Assembly (NCBI GenBank): GCA_019637695.1
Contig: JAHBVG010000073.1
Span: forward strand, 1-38,382
Source of the DNA: Caldilineaceae bacterium
GTDB lineage: Bacteria; Chloroflexota; Anaerolineae; Caldilineales; Caldilineaceae
Direction of reading: 5' to 3'
DNA length: 38,382 nucleotides
Below, in pieces: positions 6,826 through 14,781 of the stretch. Made by a program: the position numbers and the translations under genes. The notes beneath the pieces were generated by a model. The model was not told the origin of the DNA and made no database searches. It worked only from the letters and a program-made list of their open reading frames with translations. Within the stretch, counting starts at the first letter, position 1, and every line of letters starts with the position of its first letter.

Positions 6826-8550
6826 CTAAAATTTCGGTTGTTCCGTGGGGTGGACGGGATCGCTGCCGCGCAGGAAGTCGAAGTCGCAGCCGTCGGGCGC
6901 TTGCATGACGTGATCAATAAAAAGCTTCGTGTAGCCTCTTGTTGTCTTCTGGGCGGGCGGCTGCCAGCGCGCCCGGCGACGAGCTAACTCAATGTCATCC
7001 ACATGAAGGTGGATACGCCGGTTGGGCACGTCGAGTTCGATTGCGTCGCCGCTTTCCACCAACGCCAGTGGACCGCCAATAGCGCTCTCCGGCGCAACGT
7101 GGAGGACGATCGTGCCGAAGGCGGTTCCGCTCATGCGCGCGTCGGAGATGCGCACCATGTCGCGCACGCCCTGGCGCAGCAGCTTGCCGGGGATGGGGAA
7201 ATTGCCCACCTCCGGCATCCCTGGCCCGCCCACAGGACCGACATGCTTGAGGACCAACACATCGTCCGCAGTGACATCGAGATCGGGGTCGTTGATGCGC
7301 GCTTGTAGATCGTCCATATCGGCGAAGACGACGGCGCGCCCGCGGTGATGGAGCAGTTTGGGCGAGGCGGCGGCGTGTTTGATCACCGCGCCGTCGGGAG
7401 CCAGATTGCCGCGCAGGATGGTCAACCCGCCTTCGGGCTGGATCGGATCGGCAAAAGAGCGGATCACATCAGGGTTTTCGATGCGGGCGTTGGCCACGTT
7501 CTCGGCCAGCGTCTTGCCGGTGACGGTCAGCGCGTCGCCGTGGAGCAAGGGCAGCAGTTGCTTGAGAACGGCGGGGATGCCGCCGGCGTAGTGCAGATCC
7601 TCCATCTGGTACTTTCCGCTGGGGCGCATATTGGCGAGCAACGGCGTGCGCCCGCTGATCTCGTTGAAGAGGTCGAGGGGTAATTCAATATCCAGCCGAC
7701 CGGCAATCGCGGGCAGGTGGACGACGGCGTTGGTGCTGCCGCCCAGCGCACAGAGCAGGGTGATGGCGTTCTCGAAGGCTTGCCGCGTCAGAATCTGCGA
7801 CGGGCGCACCCCGTCCTTTGCCAGTTCCACAATGCGGCGACCGGCATGTTCGGCCAGGCGCAGCCGCCGCGCATCCACGGCAGGGATGGCGCCGGTGCCG
7901 GGCAACCCGATCCCCAGCGCTTCCAACATCGAGTTCATGGTCGAGGCTGTACCCATGACCATGCAATGGCCGGGGCTGCGCACAATGCCATCCTCGATCT
8001 CGCGATAAGTTGCTTTGTCCAGCGTCCCCGCGTTGAACTCGGCGGTTAGGCGGCGACAATCGGTACACGCGCCCAGGATCTGCCCTTTGTAGTGGCCGTT
8101 GAGCATAGGTCCGCCGCTGACGACGATGGCGGGCAGATCGGCGCTGGCTGCGCCCATCAACGCCGCCGGTGTCGTTTTGTCACAGTTGACGAGCAGGATC
8201 ACCCCATCCAGCGGTTGGGCGCGGATCATCTCCTCGGTATCCATAGCCGCCAGGTTGCGCCAGAGCATAGAGGTGGGGTTCAAAAAGATCTCCCCCAGCG
8301 AGATGGTGGGGAATTCCAATGGGAAGCCGCCCGCCTGCCAAACCCCCCGCTTCACCGCTTCGGCCAGATCCCGAAGGTGGACGTTGCAGTTGTTGAGTTC
8401 GCTGTAGGTGTTGCAGATGCCGATGACGGGCCGCGCCATGTCGGCGTCGTCGAAACCCATGGACTTCAAAAAAGCGCGGTGGGTGAAGCCCGCCACGCCC
8501 GATTCGCCAAAAAAAGTTCCGCTACGGCTGGCGTTGCTATGATTGGTCAT
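6826..8550 (-). CDS. IlvD/Edd-family sugar-acid dehydratase
   Basis: A 574-residue [2Fe-2S] dehydratase. The family converts dihydroxy acids or aldonates (arabinonate, xylonate, gluconate type) to 2-keto-3-deoxy acids. The three expected cluster cysteines are visible: Cys55 (ELNNCNVH), Cys123 (NCDKTTPAA) and Cys196 (RSPGHCMVMGT). The C-terminal RISDARMSGTAFG is the conserved active-site segment, and the tail QAPDGCDFDFLRG resembles the pentonate dehydratases more than branched-chain IlvD. There are no other ilv genes here, and the coupled nagA-like gene supports carbohydrate catabolism. The ribosome binding site before ATG 8550 is weak. Alternative: dihydroxy-acid dehydratase of valine/isoleucine synthesis, less likely. 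Confidence 0.88.
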   Translation of the reverse strand: MTNHSNASRSGTFFGESGVAGFTHRAFLKSMGFDDADMARPVIGICNTYSELNNCNVHLRDLAEAVKRGVWQAGGFPLEFPTISLGEIFLNPTSMLWRNLAAMDTEEMIRAQPLDGVILLVNCDKTTPAALMGAASADLPAIVVSGGPMLNGHYKGQILGACTDCRRLTAEFNAGTLDKATYREIEDGIVRSPGHCMVMGTASTMNSMLEALGIGLPGTGAIPAVDARRLRLAEHAGRRIVELAKDGVRPSQILTRQAFENAITLLCALGGSTNAVVHLPAIAGRLDIELPLDLFNEISGRTPLLANMRPSGKYQMEDLHYAGGIPAVLKQLLPLLHGDALTVTGKTLAENVANARIENPDVIRSFADPIQPEGGLTILRGNLAPDGAVIKHAAASPKLLHHRGRAVVFADMDDLQARINDPDLDVTADDVLVLKHVGPVGGPGMPEVGNFPIPGKLLRQGVRDMVRISDARMSGTAFGTIVLHVAPESAIGGPLALVESGDAIELDVPNRRIHLHVDDIELARRRARWQPPAQKTTRGYTKLFIDHVMQAPDGCDFDFLRGSDPVHPTEQPKF

Positions 8551-8565
8551 GGTGTGTCGCTTTCT

Positions 8566-8593
8566 GGAGATTGGAGATTGGAGATTAGAGATT
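8566..8593. repeat. Heptamer tandem array (GGAGATT x3, AGAGATT)
   Basis: Four contiguous 7-bp units just upstream of the dehydratase gene. A looser gcgatta/gggattg run continues to about 8642. The unit is identical to that at 24866-24900 and the reverse complement of that at 9539-9559. Confidence 0.9.
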
Positions 8594-8720
8594 GGGTTGA
8601 GTGCGCGAAGGGGCGATTAGGCGATTAAGGGATTGGGTGATTGAGGGAGAAGCATCGAGTTGAACGGTTGAGTTCCAGTGATCTACTTTAGCCACTACGC
8701 TTTGCGGCTGAGGCAGATCG

Positions 8721-9482
8721 TTAGGCGCACAAACTGTTGTGAAACCTCCCCTGTTTGAACTCCTCTATTCCTACAAACTCAATTGCCGAATTCAACCCTA
8801 ATGTTCTGCTGCTCTGCAGAATACCCTTTCGTTTGGCCTTTCCATCATCAGTTACGAAGACACCACAATTTTGGCTTATGGCCGAAAAGACTATCTCTAA
8901 ATCCTCTGCAGGTAAGTAGGAGTCTCTCAACTGCATCCGAAAGTCCAACATATTCAGCCTATTGCAAAAGGTCTGTTCATACGAGATGACTTCAAGGCCA
9001 AGTTGCCGTAAATCATACTCGAATTGGGAAAGTGTATTTCTTAGCTTAGGCTTTAGTAGTCTGTAGAATCGCTTCAACAAGAAAACCCCTTTATCACTCG
9101 GATCTTTAACCAAGGAATAAAAACCTGCAAATAGTTCAGATGATTCTTTAGCAGTACCAAACTCGTATCGGAGATCGAATCTCTTTACCGCATCAGTTAG
9201 ATAACGAATCTCCTCATTCTGCAACTCTAACGTCTCCAGTATCGATTCAATCAGACTGTGGGCTGCCTTTTCTACGTAGGCACTTTCCTTGCTTTCGTTC
9301 TCTGGAGAGATTCTTCCGCTCAGACAATCGACAATAAATTGCTGACTGAATAATAATATTTTCACTCCGTTGCCAAACTCATATACACATTTCTCGAAAG
9401 TACAGAAATCGTAACCAGTAGGAAACGACTTGGGCTCATTGACCAAACTCACTATCGCATTTGTATCCAAGAAAACCTTCAT
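8721..9482 (-). CDS. PIN-domain protein, AT-rich, probably acquired
   Basis: A 253-residue protein with a PIN nuclease fold, a Mg-dependent RNase fold. The N-terminus MKVFLDTNAIVSLV supplies the first acidic residue (Asp6 with Asn8). The C-terminal AEDLEIVFSAISQ and VFVTDDGKAK supply the other acidic residues. It is longer than VapC toxins (~130 aa) because of a helical insert of about 120 residues, like the larger PIN-containing proteins. No antitoxin-like gene adjoins it. Base composition is clearly AT-richer than the flanking genes and codon use differs, suggesting horizontal acquisition. ATG 9482 is preceded by GAGGGA. The PIN call is moderately sure; target and role unknown. Confidence 0.75.
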   Translation of the reverse strand: MKVFLDTNAIVSLVNEPKSFPTGYDFCTFEKCVYEFGNGVKILLFSQQFIVDCLSGRISPENESKESAYVEKAAHSLIESILETLELQNEEIRYLTDAVKRFDLRYEFGTAKESSELFAGFYSLVKDPSDKGVFLLKRFYRLLKPKLRNTLSQFEYDLRQLGLEVISYEQTFCNRLNMLDFRMQLRDSYLPAEDLEIVFSAISQNCGVFVTDDGKAKRKGILQSSRTLGLNSAIEFVGIEEFKQGRFHNSLCA

Positions 9483-9538
9483 ATTTCCCTCACGATGTCT
9501 ATCCCGAGTCTATGCCGTCCAACACAAGATTAATTCCC

Positions 9539-9559
9539 AATCTCTAATCTCTAATCTCC
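9539..9559. repeat. Heptamer tandem array (AATCTCT x2, AATCTCC)
   Basis: Three contiguous 7-bp units that overlap the last codons and stop of the MTHFR_C-type gene, whose protein therefore ends in repeat-encoded residues (VEIRD). Confidence 0.85.
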
Positions 9560-10053
9560 ACTCCCCACCCTTCCGGTATTTGGGTGTCAATGCCTTCAAG
9601 CATATTGACCCACGAGGAAGTGTTTTGCAGCGTGCGGTTGACGGGCGGCTGGATCAGGTGGATCTCGTGGCGGTAGAGCATCATCCTGGCGTCGCGACGC
9701 CAGGCCTGGGTCCACACGCAGGGCATCTCGGGGATCACCTCGCAGTGGCCGTTTTGGCGCACCCCGCCGCAGGGGCCGTTGCGCAGGTTCTTGGGGCAGG
9801 TCATGGGGCAGGTCATCCCCGTACTGTGGAGGATACACTGGCCGCACATCTGACAGTTGAAGATGTAACGCTTGATCGGCTCCTCGACCCAGAGCAGCAG
9901 CCGTTCGCCCCCACGCGGGCTGATCCGCTTGAGCGTGGGGTAGATCCAGCGCAACGTTTTTTCGGTGAACAGGTAGATAACTTCCAATAATTTAGGGTGA
10001 TCTTTCAACCATTCGCTGCCGGGCAGTCGCCGCGCTTCGGGTAGGGTGGACAT
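9544..10053 (-). CDS. MTHFR_C-type cysteine-rich protein
   Basis: A 169-residue protein matching the 'methylene-tetrahydrofolate reductase C-terminal' family, small Cys-rich proteins that in many bacteria accompany MetF and are thought to carry an iron-sulphur or zinc site for electron transfer. The signature is dense: CQMCGQCILHS, then TCPMTCPKNLRNGPCGG, then GHCEV and PCVW, about ten cysteines in 45 residues. The frame opens at 10092, but ATG 10053 has CGGAG upstream and gives a better N-terminus. No metF gene lies in the window, so its partner is elsewhere or lost. The C-terminal VEIRD is encoded by the adjoining heptamer repeat. Confidence 0.82.
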   Translation of the reverse strand: MSTLPEARRLPGSEWLKDHPKLLEVIYLFTEKTLRWIYPTLKRISPRGGERLLLWVEEPIKRYIFNCQMCGQCILHSTGMTCPMTCPKNLRNGPCGGVRQNGHCEVIPEMPCVWTQAWRRDARMMLYRHEIHLIQPPVNRTLQNTSSWVNMLEGIDTQIPEGWGVEIRD

Positions 10054-10079
10054 GGGGGTTGCTCCGAAAATTGGATTGA

Positions 10080-10403
10080 TTCGTTGGCGCACCCATTTCC
10101 CACATTACCCGATTGCGCGCCTGGGGGTATACAGTCCATTATACCGAATTCGGAGAGGTTGCGCTACGAAATGAATTGGCCAATGGCCGCCCGTTGATCG
10201 CCCGCGTTTGGACGTTCATGCTCGATTATTGGCAGGAAATTGACGTTTCTTATGTGATCGTCGTCGTAGGTTATGACAATAACCACGTTTACGTCAATGA
10301 TCCAGCGTTTCCCACCGCCCCTCACGCTGTCCTATGGGATAGCTTCCTGGCAGCTTGGATAGAGTACGATTATCGCGCTGCTTTGATTTATCCTTCATAT
10401 TGA
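10080..10403 (+). pseudogene. C39-like cysteine peptidase remnant
   Basis: About 95 recognisable residues match only the C-terminal half of papain-like C39_2 peptidases: NELANGRPLIARVW, then VIVVVGYDNNHVYVNDPAF, then a final FLAAWIEYDYRAALI. The N-terminal half with the catalytic Cys is missing, and a stop precedes the frame at 10077-10079. In family members a His sits just before the VVVVGYD strand; here that segment reads VSYVIVVVGYD, so the catalytic His seems lost as well. The TTG at 10113 is not convincing and there is no ribosome binding site. Best read as a decaying gene end rather than a functional protein. Confidence 0.65.
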
Positions 10404-10481
10404 CCATAACCAATTGACATAAAATCTGTCCTAAAAACTTGGGCGCAACCTTTGATCTCGTCCGCGATCTCGGGGGATCGA

Positions 10482-11984
10482 CTAACGACGCAGTGAGGGC
10501 AGGTAGAGGGTTGAACCGGGTAGTGTCTCGTGGATCGAAATCGTATGCAACAAATGATTGGCCCCCATCTCTGCATCCCAGGTGGCGGCGTTGGCAAAGC
10601 GCAGCGCATAGGCAGGACGTGCGGCGAGGGACGCAGTTGGGTCGGGGAGACGTAGCAGTAATTTGTAATCGCCTACCGGCAGATCGGCAGGCAGGGTGAT
10701 CGTCTGCTCGATGCGGTGGAGGCCGGGCAGCCAGCGCCGAGGGTCCACCGCCAGGGGCAGGGTGTAGAGGGTTCCACTCTGGCTCTGGAATAGGAGCAAC
10801 TCGACCGGGCGAGGATTGACCGGCGCGGCGAAGCCTTGATTTTCCAATTCGATCAAGATGGGCAGCGATCCGCCCGGCTGAGAGAGATTAGGGTAGATCC
10901 CCTGTTTAAGGACCAGCCGATAGCCGAGCCGTTGGCGAATCTCATCGAGACAATTCCCCGATTGCCAACTTGCCAACACAGTCGGGTTGTAGTCCCAGTT
11001 CAAATAGGACCAGTGGAAGCGTTCCAATTCTGCCAGCGCAGTCGGGCAGTCGGAGCGGGGCGGATTGGGGGCGCAGCTTTCCCCGCCCAGGGGCAGATAG
11101 CGCGTTGATAAGGCCAGGTATTCTTTATCGGCTTCGAGTTGACCGTCTCGATACGTCCCGAAGTCGGTGTCGCTGGCGAGGAAGCAGTCGTTGTGAAAGC
11201 CAATGCGCGCCGACAGCGATCCGGTGTGGGCCTCATCCTCGTTGATGGGATCGGTGTTGCCGAGCATAGCCTGTTTGCCGAAGGGATAGCGAATGGAGAC
11301 AGTTCGTGTCACAGGCAGCGCGTCGAGCAGCGCGGTGAGCATCTGCAAACGGCGCGCATATTGGGCGTCGGAGATGATCCACGGTTTGGCGGGATCATCT
11401 ACAAAGTGGTCGGTGTAATACCATTCGCCCCAAACGCCGATGAAACCGGCCTGTACATAGGCGATGACATCCGCATGGTCATGCAGGATGGGCGTCAATT
11501 GGGCGATGTGCGCCTGGATCTGCGCCAGTGTGGCATCCCCAAAAGGAGGCTCCTCGTTGCGCTGGGTCGGATCGTCGTCGGTATAGGCAAAGCGCAGGAT
11601 GCACTTCAACCCGGCCGCGCGCACCTGATCCAAATTGCTGCGCACGTGCGCGAGGAAGTCGGCGCTGATCTCACTCTGCACAAACGTATCGAGGTAGTTG
11701 ATGCAGTAGAGCAGCCGAAAGCCATCCTTGTAGTAACCTGCCAACAGATCGGCGGAGTACGGGGTTGGCTCGCTGGCGCGGGTCTCGATGTAGCGGTGAA
11801 AGCCCCGTTCGGGGTTGGGGATCGCCTCATCTGTGGCCGTATAGATGATGGTCGTACGGGTCTCCGGATCGGGCTGCTGGCTCACATTCACCGTCCTCAG
11901 TTCCTGAGCAGCGTTGGGCAGACCAACCAGCACGATCCCTAACAGGACGAAGATCCAACCAAAGCGGATGGCAGAAAGAGGCAT
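10482..11984 (-). CDS. Secreted DUF4874/DUF4832 protein with YLP-x3-R tail
   Basis: A 500-residue exported protein. A signal peptide is evident (residues 1-27, hydrophobic run WIFVLLGIVLVG). The N-terminal DUF4874-type domain begins at IPNPERGFHRYIE and contains a TIM-barrel-like part with GVWGEWYYTD. The DUF4832 part follows (residues ~220-480), ending in a beta-sandwich. Proteins of this type occur next to glycosidases and are thought to be glycoside hydrolase-like, but the activity is unproven. The last residues STLYLPSLRR match the ending of the trypsin-like protein (SILYLPAVSR). A strong AGGAGGT site precedes ATG 11984. It lies downstream of the GH140-like gene on the same strand but separated by repeats. 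Confidence 0.82.
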   Translation of the reverse strand: MPLSAIRFGWIFVLLGIVLVGLPNAAQELRTVNVSQQPDPETRTTIIYTATDEAIPNPERGFHRYIETRASEPTPYSADLLAGYYKDGFRLLYCINYLDTFVQSEISADFLAHVRSNLDQVRAAGLKCILRFAYTDDDPTQRNEEPPFGDATLAQIQAHIAQLTPILHDHADVIAYVQAGFIGVWGEWYYTDHFVDDPAKPWIISDAQYARRLQMLTALLDALPVTRTVSIRYPFGKQAMLGNTDPINEDEAHTGSLSARIGFHNDCFLASDTDFGTYRDGQLEADKEYLALSTRYLPLGGESCAPNPPRSDCPTALAELERFHWSYLNWDYNPTVLASWQSGNCLDEIRQRLGYRLVLKQGIYPNLSQPGGSLPILIELENQGFAAPVNPRPVELLLFQSQSGTLYTLPLAVDPRRWLPGLHRIEQTITLPADLPVGDYKLLLRLPDPTASLAARPAYALRFANAATWDAEMGANHLLHTISIHETLPGSTLYLPSLRR

Positions 11985-12034
11985 ACGACCTCCTGAATCA
12001 GGCTGATTCTGCTTCAGTGTGCAGAGCTACTTCA

Positions 12035-12040
12035 ATTATA
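12035..12040 (-). promoter_or_regulatory. Possible -10 box for the DUF4832 gene
   Basis: On the minus strand a perfect TATAAT lies about 50 bp before the ATG at 11984. No convincing -35 hexamer sits at 16-18 bp, so this is a weak prediction. Confidence 0.3.
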
Positions 12041-12097
12041 ACTGAGTTCATCTGTCACACTTGCCACTTGCAAACCTGCAACCTGCAACGCTTTGCC

Positions 12098-12132
12098 ATT
12101 CCGCATTCCGCATTCATCGTTCCGCATTCCGT
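12098..12132. repeat. Heptamer tandem array (ATTCCGC-type, 5 units)
   Basis: Five contiguous 7-bp units: ATTCCGC twice, ATTCATC, GTTCCGC, ATTCCGT. It sits between the DUF4832 gene and the GH140-like gene; a shorter cctgcaa pair lies just upstream (12075-12088). Confidence 0.9.
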
Positions 12133-12143
12133 TGTGTCTACCC

Positions 12144-12178
12144 CAATCACCAGTCACCAATCCCCACTCCCCAACCCC
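12144..12178. repeat. Heptamer tandem array (CAATCAC/CAATCCC-type, 5 units)
   Basis: Five contiguous 7-bp units: CAATCAC, CAGTCAC, CAATCCC, CACTCCC, CAACCCC. It contains the stop codon and last residues (GLGSGDW) of the GH140-like gene. The same unit type recurs at 17954-17988. Confidence 0.9.
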
Positions 12179-13482
12179 GGCAGCGCGAACCCCGCCGCCT
12201 CATCCTCCAAAATCAGGACCCAATCCTGGCCGCGGCCGCGGCTGGGCGGTGTGTAGGTCTGGTAGCCCACATTGGCTGAAGTGTGCAAATGATAGCCCAC
12301 GCCATAGCGCGGATCGTACCAGATCTCCTTGACCCTTTGCGCGTGGATGCGGTTGAGATCGAGGCTGAACTGCTCACCAAATGGGGAATAGATGAAGGCG
12401 AACGAACCATCGTCGGCGCAGGCGGCGCGGATCTTGGCCCCTCCATGCCGTGGACCGTCCACGATCAGCGCGGGATCGGGGACCAATTTGTGGAATGGCC
12501 GCGACTCGAAGAGGCGGCGCGCCCAGCCCATCTGGAACGCGCCAGGGTGATCCAACGCCTCCCACCAGGGGATGTTGGCCCATATCACCGACTCGCGGCC
12601 CGGCGCGTACATCTGCCAGATATTATTGTTGCCGTAGGTGTGTCCGCATGCGCCGGCCAGCAGCGCCCAATAGGCGGCCTGGCGGGCGTCAAAGGCGTCG
12701 AAACGATCGAAGGTATCTACATTGCGCCAATAGAAGCCAACGGGGACGGCCTCGTAGCGGGGTTCGCCGTCGAGCGTGGGTTTGGGCGGCGTCAGGGCAT
12801 AGTCGTGATCAATATAGATGCCATTGTCGTGGTCGCGGGCGGCGTGGGACGATTGGTTCATATTGAAGTCGAGCCAATCCGCCGTGTGCAGCAGCAGCGA
12901 AGATTGGCCCGGCCCGCGCGGATGGAAGGTGATCAGATGATCGCCGCCGTCGCCCTCTTTGATCCCGGCCGCCATGTTGTCGATCACAGCGCGCTCGGTC
13001 TCGTCTTCCAGGTGATTGTCGCCGCCCAGCACCCAGACAATCGGCGCTTGCCGGTAGCGCTCGCCGAGGAAGCGCCCGTAAACGCGGGCGTTTCCCGGGG
13101 TGAAGACACGCTGCGCCCCGTTGCTCTTCCAATACGCGCCCCAGGTTGGCAACATTCCCACCACCAGCCCCAGCGAAGCAGCGGTTTCGACAATGAAATC
13201 CACATGGGAAAAATAGCCCTCATTCGGTCGCGTGGGGTCTCCGTCGACCAAAGCCAGATCGCCGTAGGGGTTGGGTTCCGTCAGCGCGTGGCGTTCGGCG
13301 ATCACCACCGCCTGGATCACCGTGAAGCCCTTGGCGGCGCGGTCGCGCAAATAGCGTTCCGCTTCCTCACGGTTCAGCCGGTGGAAGAGTTCCCACGCCG
13401 TGTCGCCCAGCCAGAAAAAGGGCGAACCGTCGGCGCGTTCTAAATAGCGCCGGTTCTCGCTCACGCGTAGATGTGGGGTCAT
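12154..13482 (-). CDS. GH140-like glycoside hydrolase (DUF4038 type)
   Basis: A 442-residue protein of the DUF4038 / glycoside hydrolase 140-like group, which includes apiosidases acting on pectic side chains. The TIM barrel starts at SENRRYLERADGSPFFWLGDTAWELFHRLN, followed by RAAKGFTVIQAVV. Strand motifs include APIVWVLGGDNHLED and GACGHTYGNNNIWQM, both characteristic of the family. A C-terminal 'collagen-binding domain of a collagenase' like beta-sandwich (about residues 345-430) is also usual. No signal peptide, so it is probably cytosolic. ATG 13482 has AGAGGAG upstream. The stop codon lies within a heptamer array, so the end GLGSGDW is repeat-encoded. Sugar specificity cannot be assigned. 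Confidence 0.85.
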   Translation of the reverse strand: MTPHLRVSENRRYLERADGSPFFWLGDTAWELFHRLNREEAERYLRDRAAKGFTVIQAVVIAERHALTEPNPYGDLALVDGDPTRPNEGYFSHVDFIVETAASLGLVVGMLPTWGAYWKSNGAQRVFTPGNARVYGRFLGERYRQAPIVWVLGGDNHLEDETERAVIDNMAAGIKEGDGGDHLITFHPRGPGQSSLLLHTADWLDFNMNQSSHAARDHDNGIYIDHDYALTPPKPTLDGEPRYEAVPVGFYWRNVDTFDRFDAFDARQAAYWALLAGACGHTYGNNNIWQMYAPGRESVIWANIPWWEALDHPGAFQMGWARRLFESRPFHKLVPDPALIVDGPRHGGAKIRAACADDGSFAFIYSPFGEQFSLDLNRIHAQRVKEIWYDPRYGVGYHLHTSANVGYQTYTPPSRGRGQDWVLILEDEAAGFALPGLGSGDW

Positions 13483-13678
13483 GCGATTTTCTCCTCTTTT
13501 GAGTGATATTAGATCCCAAAGCGACCGAACATGAAGATCGGAATGGTTACATCTATTTTGTATGCTACATTCTATTATACTTCAATGAACTTACGTTATA
13601 GATAGGCGCAGCCCAGGTTGGACAGATTTGGTGTGTCCAATATGGCAGGTGTCTGAGATTTTCGTGGAAGAGAGTTCT
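13483..13678. other. AT-rich divergent intergenic region
   Basis: The spacer between the divergent GH140-like and squalene synthase-type genes is the natural place for two promoters. It is AT-rich with several TATTAT/TTATAG-like hexamers (for example around 13570-13600), but no pair with good -35 spacing stood out. No gene or repeat array is seen. Confidence 0.5.
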
Positions 13679-14758
13679 ATGCTATCCAATATTTACAAAC
13701 TCAAACCGCTACAACGGACCTATCTTACGGTGACGATGGGCCGCGTTTCACGCTCTTTTGCACTGGTTGTCCCCTGGTTAGAGGATCCGTTGCAGGATTA
13801 TGTGGCGACGGCGTACTTGCTCTGCCGCACATTGGACAATATTGAGGATTGCACGCAATCGCTGGCCTGGCAAAAGGAACGTTTCGCTGAATTCGCCCAA
13901 TTACTGGCGGAACCTGAGGGCGCGCCAGCTTTGCTCGCCCAATGGGAAGGGGAATCGTGGCCCGGCCTTTCGCCCGATGAACGGGCCTTAATGACGCTAG
14001 AGGGTGGGCTGCCCCTCTGGCTGATCTACTCGACCTTCCCCGCCCGCACCCGCTCGATCATCAAGAGTTGGGTGCTGCTCATGGCAAAGGGGATGGAGTT
14101 GATCCTCGACCCGGCCCAGCGTCCGCCTGTGGTCGTACATGAGAATGTGCGTCTGCTCGCCACGGCGAAAGCGTACAACGACTACTGTTATTCCGTCGCT
14201 GGCACCGTTGGCGGGCTGGGTACAGAGTTGGTGATCGACCACTATGGCTTGTCGGGCAGTTTGGCGGATCGCCTGCTCAGTGGCAGCGAAGCTTGTGGAC
14301 GCGCCTTGCAGAAGACCAATATCCTCAAAGATTTCGTCGAAGATCTGGAGCGACAGATCTGCTATCTGCCCAATGAATGGCTGCGCGAGATCGATCACCG
14401 CCCTTTGGGATTGGCCGGCGCGCCCATCGGTTGGATCCACGATCTGCTCAGCGATATTCTGGGTGAACTGCGCAGCGCCACCACCTATGTGCTGGATGTG
14501 CCGCGCCAGGCCGCCGGCTATCGCATTGCCTGCCTTATCTGCCTCTTGCCTGCCTATGAAACGATCCTGCGCGCCGCTCAGCGCCAGACCGATCTCTTTA
14601 CGTCCGGCCATCAGATCAAGATCGCGCGCGAAACCATGTTCCAATGCATTCATAGCGCCGTTTCACTGGCAACCGATGATGATGGCATCCGTAATTGGAG
14701 CCGGAATCTGGAACAGGAAACCCTGGATGCTCTCCAGGCGGAAGCCGTCGCCCTGTAA
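13679..14758 (+). CDS. Squalene/phytoene synthase family protein, squalene synthase type
   Basis: A 359-residue all-helical trans-prenyltransferase that would join two prenyl diphosphates head to head (farnesyl diphosphate to squalene, or geranylgeranyl to phytoene). Both Mg-diphosphate motifs are present: CRTLDNIED (Asp53, Asp57) and LQKTNILKDFVED (Asp218, Asp222). SRSFALVVPWL and DYCYSVAGTVGGLG are also conserved. The spellings LQKTNI and YC-x-VAG are closer to eukaryotic-type squalene synthase than to HpnC/HpnD or CrtB. The ATG at 13679 is chosen because GGAAGAGAG lies just upstream; the frame opens earlier at 13628. A UbiB-type kinase gene follows after 23 bp, suggesting an isoprenoid-lipid operon. 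No hopanoid cyclase or carotenoid genes are adjacent. Confidence 0.88.
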   Translation: MLSNIYKLKPLQRTYLTVTMGRVSRSFALVVPWLEDPLQDYVATAYLLCRTLDNIEDCTQSLAWQKERFAEFAQLLAEPEGAPALLAQWEGESWPGLSPDERALMTLEGGLPLWLIYSTFPARTRSIIKSWVLLMAKGMELILDPAQRPPVVVHENVRLLATAKAYNDYCYSVAGTVGGLGTELVIDHYGLSGSLADRLLSGSEACGRALQKTNILKDFVEDLERQICYLPNEWLREIDHRPLGLAGAPIGWIHDLLSDILGELRSATTYVLDVPRQAAGYRIACLICLLPAYETILRAAQRQTDLFTSGHQIKIARETMFQCIHSAVSLATDDDGIRNWSRNLEQETLDALQAEAVAL

Positions 14759-14781
14759 TTCGTCCCCTGGCGGAGAAGCTT

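Noticed and set aside
5421..6908. 495-residue open frame on + opposite nagA
   Set aside because: It lies antisense to nagA, which has conserved motifs; the long frame reflects GC-rich codon bias. The product is low-complexity Arg/Gly/Gln-rich.
11139..13443. Long + frames (11139-11942 and 12283-13443) opposite the DUF4832 and GH140-like genes
   Set aside because: Antisense shadows of well-supported genes; no recognisable domain.
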